A stretch of DNA of 64,000 nt, taken from the NCBI GenBank assembly GCA_032718475.1, contig JAUCBJ010008182.1, positions 34,982 to 98,981 on the forward strand, written 5' to 3'. The translations under genes were made by a program, and so were the position numbers. The notes under the pieces are model-generated. The model saw only the letters and a program-made list of their open reading frames with translations, was not told the DNA's origin and searched no databases. Below, one piece after another: positions 27,943-37,678 of the stretch. Each line of letters starts with the position of its first letter. Within the stretch, counting starts at the first letter, position 1. This DNA is from Nemertoderma westbladi. Its lineage: Eukaryota; Xenacoelomorpha; Nemertodermatida; Nemertodermatidae.

Positions 27943-27958
27943 TCTTAGGCTGATTGGT
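27943..27958 (+). repeat. Target-site duplication of the LINE, right copy
   Basis: Second copy of TCTTAGGCTGATTGGT, directly after the 5'-truncated end of the LINE. Confidence 0.8.
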
Positions 27959-29266
27959 AGTATCACTGTTACTGCCGTAACAGTAAGGTATGTGTTATTG
28001 TCTGCTGTAGGCCTACCGCGTACAGTAGGACATAGAGTATATTCTTAGGCCGTGAAGATTTAGATTTACTGATACTTCGTAACAGTAAGGTATGCATTAT
28101 TGGCTGTTGCTTGCAGCGGTCAATAGAGTATTCTTAGGCTGATAGTAGTATCATAGTATTAGGCAATAAGTTAGAGCACGTGATCGTCTGCTGTAGGCTA
28201 TAGGCTAGCGTACAGTAAGACATTGAGTTTATTCTATTAGGTTGTTAGTTTATATTCCTGTATTCACTGGCTGCGTACACTAGTACAGTAGTACATTAGG
28301 CTGATTGCTGTTACTGCGTACGGTAGAAGGACATTTGTTTGCCGTACCACACACAGTATCATTAGGCTGTTAGGTTGGTGTACTGTTTTACTTACTGTAC
28401 TGCATACAGTGGATGTACGGTAGTGCGTTTTGCTAATTGCGAATACAGCAGTTCCTTAGGCCTTAGGGCAAACAGTAATTAGTAAGTTTTTTGAAAATTT
28501 TAGCTAGGTTTGCGAGAATTCAGTTTTCGGTCAAAATTATTTGTAAAATTCTAGAGTTTTGTACCGGTATGTTAGGTAACCGTTTAGTTATTTTATACCA
28601 TCTGGAGATACATGGCAAGACGGAACTTCTGAGTTTGGGGTTCGTGTGGGTCTGCGGGTTCGGTTTGCAATCAGCGAAGGGACTGAATCTTTGGACGCGG
28701 ACGTGGAATCTCACAGCAAACAAGGTTAGTTGTTCTGTTGGCACCACTGTGTTTGTGGAAGCAGTAAAAAATTACCGGTTGTTTAACTGCGAAGCTGAAC
28801 TCAATTTATTAGTTAGGATATTTAGGTTTAGCCGGCCATGGTTTTTGAATCGCTCAAGTTAGAGAGAGAGTTAGAGAGAGTCGCAACCCGAAGATGTAGC
28901 CACGCGCTAGTGGATACATATAATATTTGAAATTAAAATTACGTTGATTAGAGCTATATATAAAATTAGAAATATTCGGGTGGCAAGTTTATTTTGAATA
29001 TTTTGTATTAGATTCAAGGTTATTTTGTGCTATACCGGTATTTAATATTATATAGTAGCTATATAATAATATTTTTGTTTAAATATTGTGCTAGTATTTG
29101 CTATAACTATATACCCCATTAAATTCACAATATTGCATTGCGAATTTATTTGACATTTTGGACCAACTGATTATTTGACAATTAATTTGACCGTATTTCG
29201 GTTAAATTATAATTATATCTCGAACTTTTGCGAGATTTTTGCCGGAAGGCAAACATTATTAAGACT
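27959..29266 (+). other. Element B leader after the LINE insertion
   Basis: 1.3 kb without a supported gene. The first part (to ~28480) consists of degenerate repeats with TAACAGTAAGGTATG, GCGTACAGTA and ATTCTTAGGCTG. The rest is AT-rich with a short GA-rich run at 28861-28880. Gag begins at the ATG at 29267. A very long leader is unusual for this superfamily. Confidence 0.6.
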
Positions 29267-29863
29267 ATGAGTGTCTCAGACAAAGAGGCACTAGAGGACA
29301 GCTATGAGACGGCGGCTGGACCGCCGACTGACGATAGCGTAAATATTACTGTTGACGACAATGCCGACTATGACGACGCAGCGAGCGACGCTGACGTAAG
29401 TGAACAGGAGGACGAGACAGTGACTAGTGAGGAAGAAGAACTACCTCAGGTAATAGTATTAGGATCCCCTACCGCTACTGTAAGGAAGGACTGCACAGCA
29501 GCCCGGACAGAGGTGAGTGATAGGGAGGGTAGTGTAGCAGAAGCGAGAGCCCGGAGCCCGGTTTCCAGACCTGTGGGTATGGTAAGTGCCGTGGTCCCAA
29601 CGGCTGTTAGGAGTACCCGTAGTTCCCGAAATAATCCTTCAAGTCCACCGAGTGTGAGTCAGGTAAGCGAGAGAGAACTTGATATCGCGATAAAGAAGAA
29701 ACTTCGCGCGCACGCCGGACATATAACTCGGACGACGGACAAGGTAAGGAAGATGTTAGCCGACTCAGCGAACATCGGACGGGAAGGGTTAGTAGAGATT
29801 AGAAGAGGATATAACTCAGCGTTATTCAAGCAGACGGAGGAGCTTGCAGTCCTAGCGAAGTAG
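29267..29863 (+). CDS. Element B Gag N-terminal segment ending at TAG
   Basis: 198 residues from the ATG at 29267 (MSVSDKEALEDSYE), acidic and Ser-rich, with an HITRTTDKVRKML stretch resembling HITRSIGEGQRIL of element A Gag. The frame stops at TAG (29861-29863), but the same frame is open for the next 2604 codons without an ATG close by. In element A there is no stop at the equivalent place. It is therefore either the N-terminal part of Gag joined to the rest by suppression of the amber codon, or a CAG-to-TAG-type mutation in an otherwise intact gene. Confidence 0.7.
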   Translation: MSVSDKEALEDSYETAAGPPTDDSVNITVDDNADYDDAASDADVSEQEDETVTSEEEELPQVIVLGSPTATVRKDCTAARTEVSDREGSVAEARARSPVSRPVGMVSAVVPTAVRSTRSSRNNPSSPPSVSQVSERELDIAIKKKLRAHAGHITRTTDKVRKMLADSANIGREGLVEIRRGYNSALFKQTEELAVLAK

Positions 29864-32800
29864 GCAGTAGAGTCTCAGTCGAGCGACGTGGCGACGAGGA
29901 TTTACGACAGGGTTTTAGCAGCCTTGTTGGAGCACCGCGAGTTATCGGAGCGATTCCGACGAGTTAGGACGGAGAACTGGCTGCTATGGGCATCACAAAC
30001 GCAGGCGACTCAGGTGAGTGACGCAGATTTAAGAGACTTAGTGGAGCGGGAAGAGATCCAAGATAAGGAAGAGCGCCGTTATCAGAGGGAAGTTACTAGC
30101 TGGCTGATGCAGAATGGAGTGGTGGTACCAGGCCAGGTGCTACCGACGACGGAGAACATTCAACAGAGGACGTTAACTCCACCCGACGATGCATCCAGAG
30201 ACAGCGGCGATTCCCAGGTTAGTCACGCGCGAGGGAAAGTTATATGTGCTAGATCCCTTGTTTCTCACAACTCGGCAGAGGAGAGAAGACGCCGACTAGA
30301 CGAACAGCAGGCGGAAGTTTTGCGTGCATCGGAAGCACGGAAGGAAGCTGAGCGGGAACGGGAGCGCGCACGTAAGTTAGACGCAAAGTTGCGGGAGTTG
30401 GAAGACAAAGGTAAGCGTGAGCAAGCGGAACGCGAACGAAAAGAACGCGAACTCCAACTGAAACGCGAACAGAAAGAACGCGAACTCCAACTTGAACGTG
30501 AACGGGAAGCGAAGAAACGCGAACTCCAACTCGAACGCGAACAGGAAGCGAAGAAACGCGAACTCCAACTCGAACGCGAACAGGAAGCGAAGAAATGCGA
30601 ACTCCAACTCGAACGCGAACAGAAAGAACGCGAACTCGAACTTGAACGCGAACGCAAGGAACGCGAACTCGAGATCGAGAAGGAGCGACAGATGTTGTAT
30701 GAAGAAAAGGCGCGACTGGAAGAAGAGAGCGTAGCGAGACGAGCGAGGGAAGAAGAAGAACGTAAACTGGCGCAGTTGGAAAGTGCGAGATTAAGTTTAG
30801 AGAGCGAAGAACGGACTAGGAAGGCGAACGAAATCGCCGAGAAGGGGATGCGAATGATTGAAGAATGTGGGGCGAGTGTAGGGACAGAGTTGCGAGAACT
30901 GTTCGCACTGCAGAAGGCCGAACAGGAAGCGAGAACTCCGGCTATACGCGAGTCGACGACGACCAGAATTCCTATACCCGGTCCAGCTATTACGAGTACA
31001 CGGATCGCTAAACCGTTCTCTACATATCGCACGCCAGTTGGTATTAGTGCTTCACCTATCGCGCAGGATCTACGTCATCGGAACACCGCACCACTATACA
31101 CCGAACGAGAGAATGAAGAGTTTAGAGAAACTCCGACGGGACGAGTATTTGGCGAACCGAACCCGCGAGTTTGGAATACGCGGACGGAGCGCCGACCCAG
31201 TTCGACGGAGAACTTCCGGGTTAAACCGGAAGAGGGATCATATGAAAGACAGCGGATTACTCAGATAGAGCCGACTATACAACAGAACCCTAGCCAGGAA
31301 TTTATTACGAGGGATGAGTTAAGTGCTAGTTTAGCGCAAGCTATATCGCCGCACATCCAACCTATAACGGACATGCTTAGCAACCTACGGTTAAAGGAAG
31401 CAGCCCAGGTAAGAAGTAATTCTAATCCTAGCAGGCCTGAGTTAGATAAAGTCCAGCCTAGTCAACGAGTACGCATATCGGAGGAAACTATACCACATAG
31501 ACCTCAGGTAAGGACGCCTGTCCCGAACATCTCTAATCCCAATTTCGAAAATTCGGCCGAGAAATTTATTCAGGACGCTTGGGTCAGGGCCTCAGCGCGC
31601 AAACCATCGCGAGTGCTAAGGACTGACACAGAATCAAGCGATGAAGAGGAAGACATGAGACGTCAGAAGTCCCGAAACTATAAGGAAAGAAGGACCGACG
31701 CGGAGCAGGTAAGTTGGAACCACCGGGAAAGGACCAGACTTAACAACCCTGCGGAACTAAACCATTTGTTAACCCGGAACGACGCAACCCTTAGGGACAT
31801 AGGTAAGTTTGCTGCTAGGCAAGGACTGCCGACGCAACAACCCCAGAAGTTTATGGGCAACCATAAGCATTGGAGGACCTTCAAAACCTATGTCGACGAG
31901 CAGCTAACCAACAGCACCTTTACTCCCAACGAGAAGTTCAACTATTTGCTTCAGATGCTCCATCGAGAACCTAGAGCCATTGCTGATAACTTCGTCGGCA
32001 ACGAAAGAGCATTCGAGTTAGCGATGAAGACGCTTAGTGACATCTACGGGAATAAAACCAAGATGGCGCAGTCGATAGTAGAAGACTTGGGTAAGGGCGG
32101 AAGGATTACAACTCCGTTAGAGCTGTTGAATTTAGCGAACGCTATTTCGAACGCATTGGACATCTTGAGGACGGTGAATCTACCTCATCATGGTGATCAC
32201 GCCGAAGTTTTGAAGAGCGTAATAAGACGTCTAAACATGCGTTACCGACAGAAATGGCGCAAATTAGAGAATAAGTTGGAGGGCCAAGGTAAAGTATTGA
32301 CACTTCAGCATATTCATGACATGATAGCCACAGACGCAGTAGCAGAGATGAAATCAAACTTCTCAGAGGAGAATATGAGAGAGTCTAAACCTGTTACCGG
32401 TAAGTCTATGGTAAGTTTTGACGATGACAGGACCACTGTGACATTTAACTCAGTAGACAGATATAATTCGAGTACCCCAGCCTTTAGATCAGACTCGCGA
32501 GTATGGTCAGGTGAGCGGTTAGATAGACCTAGGTTAAAGCAACAGGAGTTGCCGGATGGATTTGTAGGTTGCCAATACTGTTTACTAAAGGAGGTAAGAT
32601 CTGACGACCATAAGTTAGATAGTTGCAGACGGTTCAAAGAATTAAATTCGGAACAGAGAAGAGTTCAAGTGCGGACGTTGGACACCTGTTGGGCATGTCT
32701 TGCGCCAGGTCATGTACGGCGGCAGTGCCCGAACAGCAAGGACGGATGCATGGAATGCGGCAGACTACATCACAAGTTGCTACATGCGGATTTCCATACC

Positions 32801-35800
32801 CCAATGGACCGTTACTTACAGCGAAATCCTCACAGGAAGGGGAGCAAAGAACCCGTATCGATAAGGAGGAATACGTACACCGGCATCCAGGACGATGGTT
32901 ACCAACCAGGTTCGTCGGACGAGGATGGCGAGTCGAGCGCAAGAGAGGTGACCTGCCAAGGTTTCACTGCGGATAGTTCATCGACCGGCGCGCGGACGTA
33001 TTTATCATCGGCCACGTCGGAAATATTTAGCGTAATTCCGGTGAAACTTACTGGCGATAAGGGATCAAAGCGAATATATGTGATGTTGGACACTGCGTCC
33101 ACATTATCGTATATCGACGAGGAAGTGGCGAGAGCTGTTTCTAGCTTCCAGGACGCAGAGGAGATCCAAATAGAGTTGAAGTCTATGCATGGGGTAGGAG
33201 ACCTCAAGGGACACAGAATTTCGGTAGAACTAGATTCCCTACTTCCGAGAGACCAACACACTCGACAAGAACGGAAAGCTTTGCCATTGGACGGATTTAA
33301 GTGTCTAGCTATGAAGGGATTCGGCAGGCAGTTAGGTAAGGTGCCGCCGATGAGTCCCATAGCACAGGAGTATTTTGACAAGCTCAGGATACCCAGACAC
33401 CAGGTAGGTTATAGGAATGTTTCTATGTTGATTGGTGCAGAACAGCTGATCGCACACCAGATATGGGAAACGAGACCAGCTGAGCCGCATGTCAATGGAC
33501 CACATGCCCATAGGACTATATTAGGTTGGTATACACGAGTACCCATGTCTTATGAGTTTACAGGTGGCGACAAGCCAATGGACAGATACGACGAATTACA
33601 GCCTATAACTCAACCACCGTTAGTAGAACCACCAGACATAGACGAGTTTAGGAGAACCTGTATTGACCACTATAGTGACTTTAGCGAATCGGACGAGGAG
33701 TTGATTCCCGATAATGTTAGGTTGTCGGAACCACTTCATAACGACCGGACAGATAGTGAACCCGAGGACTACTGTTATCAGACCCGTGGGTCTGGTTCAG
33801 CGGCCCACGCTACCTTTTTGACTAACGTTTTGACTTATACAGACATAGTGGAGGGTCAAGTGGCTAAATATCGAGACCTAGACATTTTCCAATACAGTGA
33901 GGAGGAATTACAGAAGGAATTGATACGCCAGGACCTCGAGACAGGAGCCAGAACCGTCGAATGGCTGGATAGGGACGCAATGGAACCCGGTGGATATGAC
34001 CTAGCCATGTCCACTGATGAGAAACGGTCGCTGGAGATGATGGAAGATACCATACGTCTACTACCGACTGGACATTTTGAAGTTGGAATGTTGTGGCGTC
34101 GACAACCACCTAAGTTGGAAAACAACTACAACTTAGCCTTGAAAAGATTAAACGGAGTAAGGGCTCGGTTGTTGAAGAATCCAGACATTAGGGAGAAGTA
34201 TTGCGCCCAGATCAACAACTATTTCGCCAAGGGATTTGCTGGGAAGGTAGAGGACCCTGACTTAGTGACAGACCAGACTTATTACCTTCCACACCACTAT
34301 GTGACTCACCCTGACAAGCCAGACAAAGTCCGAGTAGTCAACGACTGCGCAGCAGTCTATAGAGGTATGTCCCTGAATTCAGAGTTGATGGATGGTCCCA
34401 ACCTGAACAACTATTTGATTGGAATACTGTTGCGTTTTAGACAGCGGCGATTCGCATTTACTTGTGACATCGAGGCGATGTTCCACCAGGTAAGAGCCTG
34501 TAAGGCAGACCAGGATAGCCTTCGCTTTCTCTGGTATGAGAATGAAGACTTATCCGGCCCAGTGGTTACATACCAAATGTACGTTAGGATATTTGGCGCC
34601 CGCGATTGTCCGAATGGCACGCTGTTCGTTTTAAAGAAAACGGCAACAGCCCAGATTGGTAAGTACCCAGTAGAGGTTATCGAGTCCGTCTTGAGAAACT
34701 TCTACATGGACGACGGATTGGTGTCCAAGGACACGGCGGAACAAGCCATAGAAGTGGCTCACGGCCTGCAAGAGTGCTTGGCTACAGGGGGTTTTCCTCT
34801 GACCAAGTTCACTACAAACTCGGAGGCCTTATTAGAGTCGTTCCCGGTGAAAGATCGCGGGAGCGGATACATAGAATTGGGGGTAGAACCAATCCCCATG
34901 GCGCGAGTACTGGGACTCGCTTGGAATCCGAACTCAGACAAGTTCCAGGTAAGAGTTAGATTTGAGCCCAGTAGCCCAGACAAAGTTTTGACAAAGAGAA
35001 TTTGCTTATCGACATTGAGTAGACTATTTGACCCGATGAACTTTATCAGTCCGGTTATATTACAGGCACGAGCGTGCATGAGGAAAATTTGGTTGTCCGA
35101 CGTAGAGTGGGACGAACCAATATCTCCTATACATGCAAAGCAGTGGAGGGAGTGGGAAGCCGAGTTGCATCTATTGAAAAATATAGATGTACCCCGTTCC
35201 TACTTTCCGAATCAGCTGGTATTTCCAGCTGATTTAGAACTGCATTTATTTAGTGACGCAAGTGATACCGGCTTTGGTATGGTAGCCTACCTTCGCCGAG
35301 AGGTAAGTCAGGACAAGTTTGAGACGGCCTTTGTGACTTCTAGATCAAAGACAATGCCGGTCAAATACATGACTGTCCCTCGTGCAGAGTTACAGGCGGC
35401 TGTAGTTTCAGTCGAGGTAAGTAAGCAAATAATTGAGGAGTTAGACACGACATTGACCTTATTCTATTGGACGGACGCATCCTTAGTGTTAGTATACATT
35501 GCGGCCGACAATATTGCACTAAAGACATTTGTGGCCAATAGACGCGCTCAGATCGTTGATTTTTCGACGAAGGAACAATGGAGACATTGTCCGGGAGTGT
35601 TGAACCCGGCCGACATAACTTCGAGAGGTGCAATGCCGGCAGAATTCTGTCGGGAAGAGTCGCAGGAGTTTTGGTCGCATGGACCTGATTTTCTAACGAG
35701 GACACAGGAACATTGGCCAGAGCGACTAAAGATAGTGACCAATCCGATGCCTGAAGATGCAGAAGTCAAAGTGGAGAAAGTCTCTAAGTCGAAGTCTAAA

Positions 35801-37678
35801 GCCAAACTTAAGTCATTGGAGCGGCCTGAAGAGTCATTGGAGCGGCCTGAAGAGTTATTGGAGCGGCCCGGAGACCTGTCAGACCAACAGACTTACGTGA
35901 CTACTAGGTCCGGAAGGGTAAGTTATGACATCAAACCACCCTTACAGACTGGACGACAGTCACAGTTGGTAAGTGACGGACAGAAAATGACCGACAAAAT
36001 GGATCCTTTGGTTTCCAATCCTGCGGGTTTGGATTCGAAACTTCCATTGGTTAGCGGACAACCGTCGCTGGCATTAGAGTCATGCAGTGTTTATGACAAA
36101 TTACTAAATTCGTCTGCCTCTTGGCTGACAATTTGTAAAAGAACTGCGTGGTTAAGCCGATACATTTTGTACCTTTGTTTAAAACATTCGAAACATTTGA
36201 GAGAACCATTGAGCACCAATAGTGAGCGAATTCGGAAATTGAAACAACCTCTGACAGAGGATGAGATTGATCAAGCGGAATTAAAGCATTTGAAACATTA
36301 TCAAATGTGTGCCTTCCCGAAAGAATTCCATCTATTATCGGCTCATCGACCAGTTCTCTATAAACCCCTTAGAAAATGGAGTCCATTAATCCATAAGGGT
36401 TTAATTTGTCATAGATCGAGAATCCAGACTGTCGACATAAACTCACAGTTTCGGTTCCCAGTGATAATCCCTAGTCACCCAATAGAATTGCAAAGAGCGA
36501 TTCTATGGGATATACACAAGAGGTTGCATCACGCGGGAAAGTTACACTGTCTGTCGGCAGCGAGACAGCGATTCATTCTATTGCAGCCAAGCAGGGCAGT
36601 AGGCACCATGTACGACGCCTGTCTGGTTTGCAAGAGGGTGAACGCCAGAGTATTGGAACAGGAGATGGCTGAACTCCCGGAAGCGAGAGTGCAGGCATAT
36701 GATCCACCCTTTACGAACACAGGGGTGGACTGTTTTGGTCCGATTGAAGCAAAGAGTGGACGGCTGACCCACAAGCGATGGGGTCTGCTACTGACATGCA
36801 TGGCTAGTAGAGCCATACACATCGAGCGTGTGGCAGACATGTCGACTAAATCTCTGCTCCTGGCCTTAAAGAGATTTATGGCCAGGAGAGGACTAGTAAA
36901 GGCGTTCTACTCTGACAAGGGTACAAACTTTGTCGGAGGGAATAGCGAGTTGAACGCGGCTCATAAAGCAGCACAGAATAAGGAAATTTCTGCAGCACTT
37001 TTGCCGCAAAGAGTTGAGTGGAGATTCAATACTCCAGAAAGTCCTTGGAGAGGAGGAAGTTGGGAGCGTTTAGTTCGCTCTGTGAAGCAGGCCATTGCCA
37101 AAACATTGCCTGTAAACAAACAACTTACCGACGACGAACTGGTCACAGCTTTCATTGAAATCGAGCATACCCTAAACTCGAGGCCGATAGCTATGTTGCC
37201 AGACGGTGTTGCATTAACGCCGAATCATTTGCTAATGCAGAGTCCAGCATTTCTTGTGCCGGCATCAGAACCCATTAGTGCCGACCTATATAGTCGTAAA
37301 AGCTGGAAAGTAACACAGTTTGTGGCGTACACATTCTGGGAATATTGGCGGGTATATTATCTTCCCACCATATCCACCAGAACAAAGTGGTACAAAACGG
37401 TTCGGAGTCTCCAAAGGGGAGATTACGTGTTGATAACCGAACCCATTGTCAAGAGAAAGTATTGGGAGACTGGAGTGATCTTGCACACACACCCAGACGT
37501 GCAAAACATAGTGCGCACAGTCACTGTGAAAATTAGGTGCAAGTGTCCGCACCCAAAAAAGTGTAAAACTAATGGTTTACACACCTTGGACCGACCGGTC
37601 CAAGATATTGTGTTATTAGAGGAGACACGTATCGAGACGGGAGATTATAACTTGTCTCCTGCCTCAAAACAGAGTTAG
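29864..37678 (+). CDS. gag-pol: Element B Gag-Pol polyprotein, uninterrupted
   Basis: 2604 codons. Counted from 29888: charged coiled coil (~130-330, with 13-residue repeats), DUF1759 block (~640-725), zinc knuckles (~895-965: CQYC..., CWACLAPGHVRRQC, CMECGRLHH), aspartic protease with MLDTAS (~1070), RT with CDIEAMFHQV and YMDD (~1606), RNase H with FSDAS (~1788) and WRHCPGVLNPADITSRG, H2C2 finger (RLHHAGKLHC...CLVCKRV, ~2210), and integrase core with GVDCFGP (~2281), YSDKGTNF (~2342) and GGSWERL (~2394). The tail ends LLEETRIETGDYN. All catalytic motifs are present and no frameshift is seen, so the enzyme set may be functional. It has a C-terminal insertion KCKCPHPKKCK-like (Cys-rich) not seen in element A. 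Coding DNA is strikingly rich in splice-donor-like GGTAAG strings. Confidence 0.92.
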   Translation, partial: AVESQSSDVATRIYDRVLAALLEHRELSERFRRVRTENWLLWASQTQATQVSDADLRDLVEREEIQDKEERRYQREVTSWLMQNGVVVPGQVLPTTENIQQRTLTPPDDASRDSGDSQVSHARGKVICARSLVSHNSAEERRRRLDEQQAEVLRASEARKEAERERERARKLDAKLRELEDKGKREQAERERKERELQLKREQKERELQLEREREAKKRELQLEREQEAKKRELQLEREQEAKKCELQLEREQKERELELERERKERELEIEKERQMLYEEKARLEEESVARRAREEEERKLAQLESARLSLESEERTRKANEIAEKGMRMIEECGASVGTELRELFALQKAEQEARTPAIRESTTTRIPIPGPAITSTRIAKPFSTYRTPVGISASPIAQDLRHRNTAPLYTERENEEFRETPTGRVFGEPNPRVWNTRTERRPSSTENFRVKPEEGSYERQRITQIEPTIQQNPSQEFITRDELSASLAQAISPHIQPITDMLSNLRLKEAAQVRSNSNPSRPELDKVQPSQRVRISEETIPHRPQVRTPVPNISNPNFENSAEKFIQDAWVRASARKPSRVLRTDTESSDEEEDMRRQKSRNYKERRTDAEQVSWNHRERTRLNNPAELNHLLTRNDATLRDIGKFAARQGLPTQQPQKFMGNHKHWRTFKTYVDEQLTNSTFTPNEKFNYLLQMLHREPRAIADNFVGNERAFELAMKTLSDIYGNKTKMAQSIVEDLGKGGRITTPLELLNLANAISNALDILRTVNLPHHGDHAEVLKSVIRRLNMRYRQKWRKLENKLEGQGKVLTLQHIHDMIATDAVAEMKSNFSEENMRESKPVTGKSMVSFDDDRTTVTFNSVDRYNSSTPAFRSDSRVWSGERLDRPRLKQQELPDGFVGCQYCLLKEVRSDDHKLDSCRRFKELNSEQRRVQVRTLDTCWACLAPGHVRRQCPNSKDGCMECGRLHHKLLHADFHTPMDRYLQRNPHRKGSKEPVSIRRNTYTGIQDDGYQPGSSDEDGESSAREVTCQGFTADSSSTGARTYLSSATSEIFSVIPVKLTGDKGSKRIYVMLDTASTLSYIDEEVARAVSSFQDAEEIQIELKSMHGVGDLKGHRISVELDSLLPRDQHTRQERKALPLDGFKCLAMKGFGRQLGKVPPMSPIAQEYFDKLRIPRHQVGYRNVSMLIGAEQLIAHQIWETRPAEPHVNGPHAHRTILGWYTRVPMSYEFTGGDKPMDRYDELQPITQPPLVEPPDIDEFRRTCIDHYSDFSESDEELIPDNVRLSEPLHNDRTDSEPEDYCYQTRGSGSAAHATFLTNVLTYTDIVEGQVAKYRDLDIFQYSEEELQKELIRQDLETGARTVEWLDRDAMEPGGYDLAMSTDEKRSLEMMEDTIRLLPTGHFEVGMLWRRQPPKLENNYNLALKRLNGVRARLLKNPDIREKYCAQINNYFAKGFAGKVEDPDLVTDQTYYLPHHYVTHPDKPDKVRVVNDCAAVYRGMSLNSELMDGPNLNNYLIGILLRFRQRRFAFTCDIEAMFHQVRACKADQDSLRFLWYENEDLSGPVVTYQMYVRIFGARDCPNGTLFVLKKTATAQIGKYPVEVIESVLRNFYMDDGLVSKDTAEQAIEVAHGLQECLATGGFPLTKFTTNSEALLESFPVKDRGSGYIELGVEPIPMARVLGLAWNPNSDKFQVRVRFEPSSPDKVLTKRICLSTLSRLFDPMNFISPVILQARACMRKIWLSDVEWDEPISPIHAKQWREWEAELHLLKNIDVPRSYFPNQLVFPADLELHLFSDASDTGFGMVAYLRREVSQDKFETAFVTSRSKTMPVKYMTVPRAELQAAVVSVEVSKQIIEELDTTLTLFYWTDASLVLVYIAADNIALKTFVANRRAQIVDFSTKEQWRHCPGVLNPADITSRGAMPAEFCREESQEFWSHGPDFLTRTQEHWPERLKIVTNPMPEDAEVKVEKVSKSKSKAKLKSLERPEESLERPEELLERPGDLSDQQTYVTTRSGRVSYDIKPPLQTGRQSQLVSDGQKMTDKMDPLVSNPAGLDSKLPLVSGQPSLALESCSVYDKLLNSSASWLTICKRTAWLSRYILYLCLKHSKHLREPLSTNSERIRKLKQPLTEDEIDQAELKHLKHYQMCAFPKEFHLLSAHRPVLYKPLRKWSPLIHKGLICHRSRIQTVDINSQFRFPVIIPSHPIELQRAILWDIHKRLHHAGKLHCLSAARQRFILLQPSRAVGTMYDACLVCKRVNARVLEQEMAELPEARVQAYDPPFTNTGVDCFGPIEAKSGRLTHKRWGLLLTCMASRAIHIERVADMSTKSLLLALKRFMARRGLVKAFYSDKGTNFVGGNSELNAAHKAAQNKEISAALLPQRVEWRFNTPESPWRGGSWERLVRSVKQAIAKTLPVNKQLTDDELVTAFIEIEHTLNSRPIAMLPDGVALTPNHLLMQSPAFLVPASEPISADLYSRKSWKVTQFVAYTFWEYWRVYYLPTISTRTKWYKTVRSLQRGDYVLITEPIVKRKYWETGVILHTHPDVQNIVRTVTVKIRCKCPHPKKCKTNGLHTLDRPVQDIVLLEETRIETGDYNLSPASKQS
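30506..30622 (+). repeat. 39-nt repeats in the coiled coil of element B Gag
   Basis: Three nearly identical 39-nt units (13 residues, EAKKRELQLEREQ) in a highly charged helix, with degenerate related units on both sides. In-frame expansion by slippage is likely. Confidence 0.8.
35814..35876 (+). repeat. 21-nt repeats with ATTGGAGCGGCC in element B linker
   Basis: Three units of 21 nt, each encoding a SLERPEE-like heptapeptide, between RNase H and integrase. The core ATTGGAGCGGCC is the same string found twice in the linker of element A, although the surroundings are unrelated. Confidence 0.75.

Noticed and set aside
30265-31032. 255-residue Ser/Arg-rich minus-strand frame
   Set aside because: Shadow of the charged coiled coil of element B Gag, with no domain of its own.
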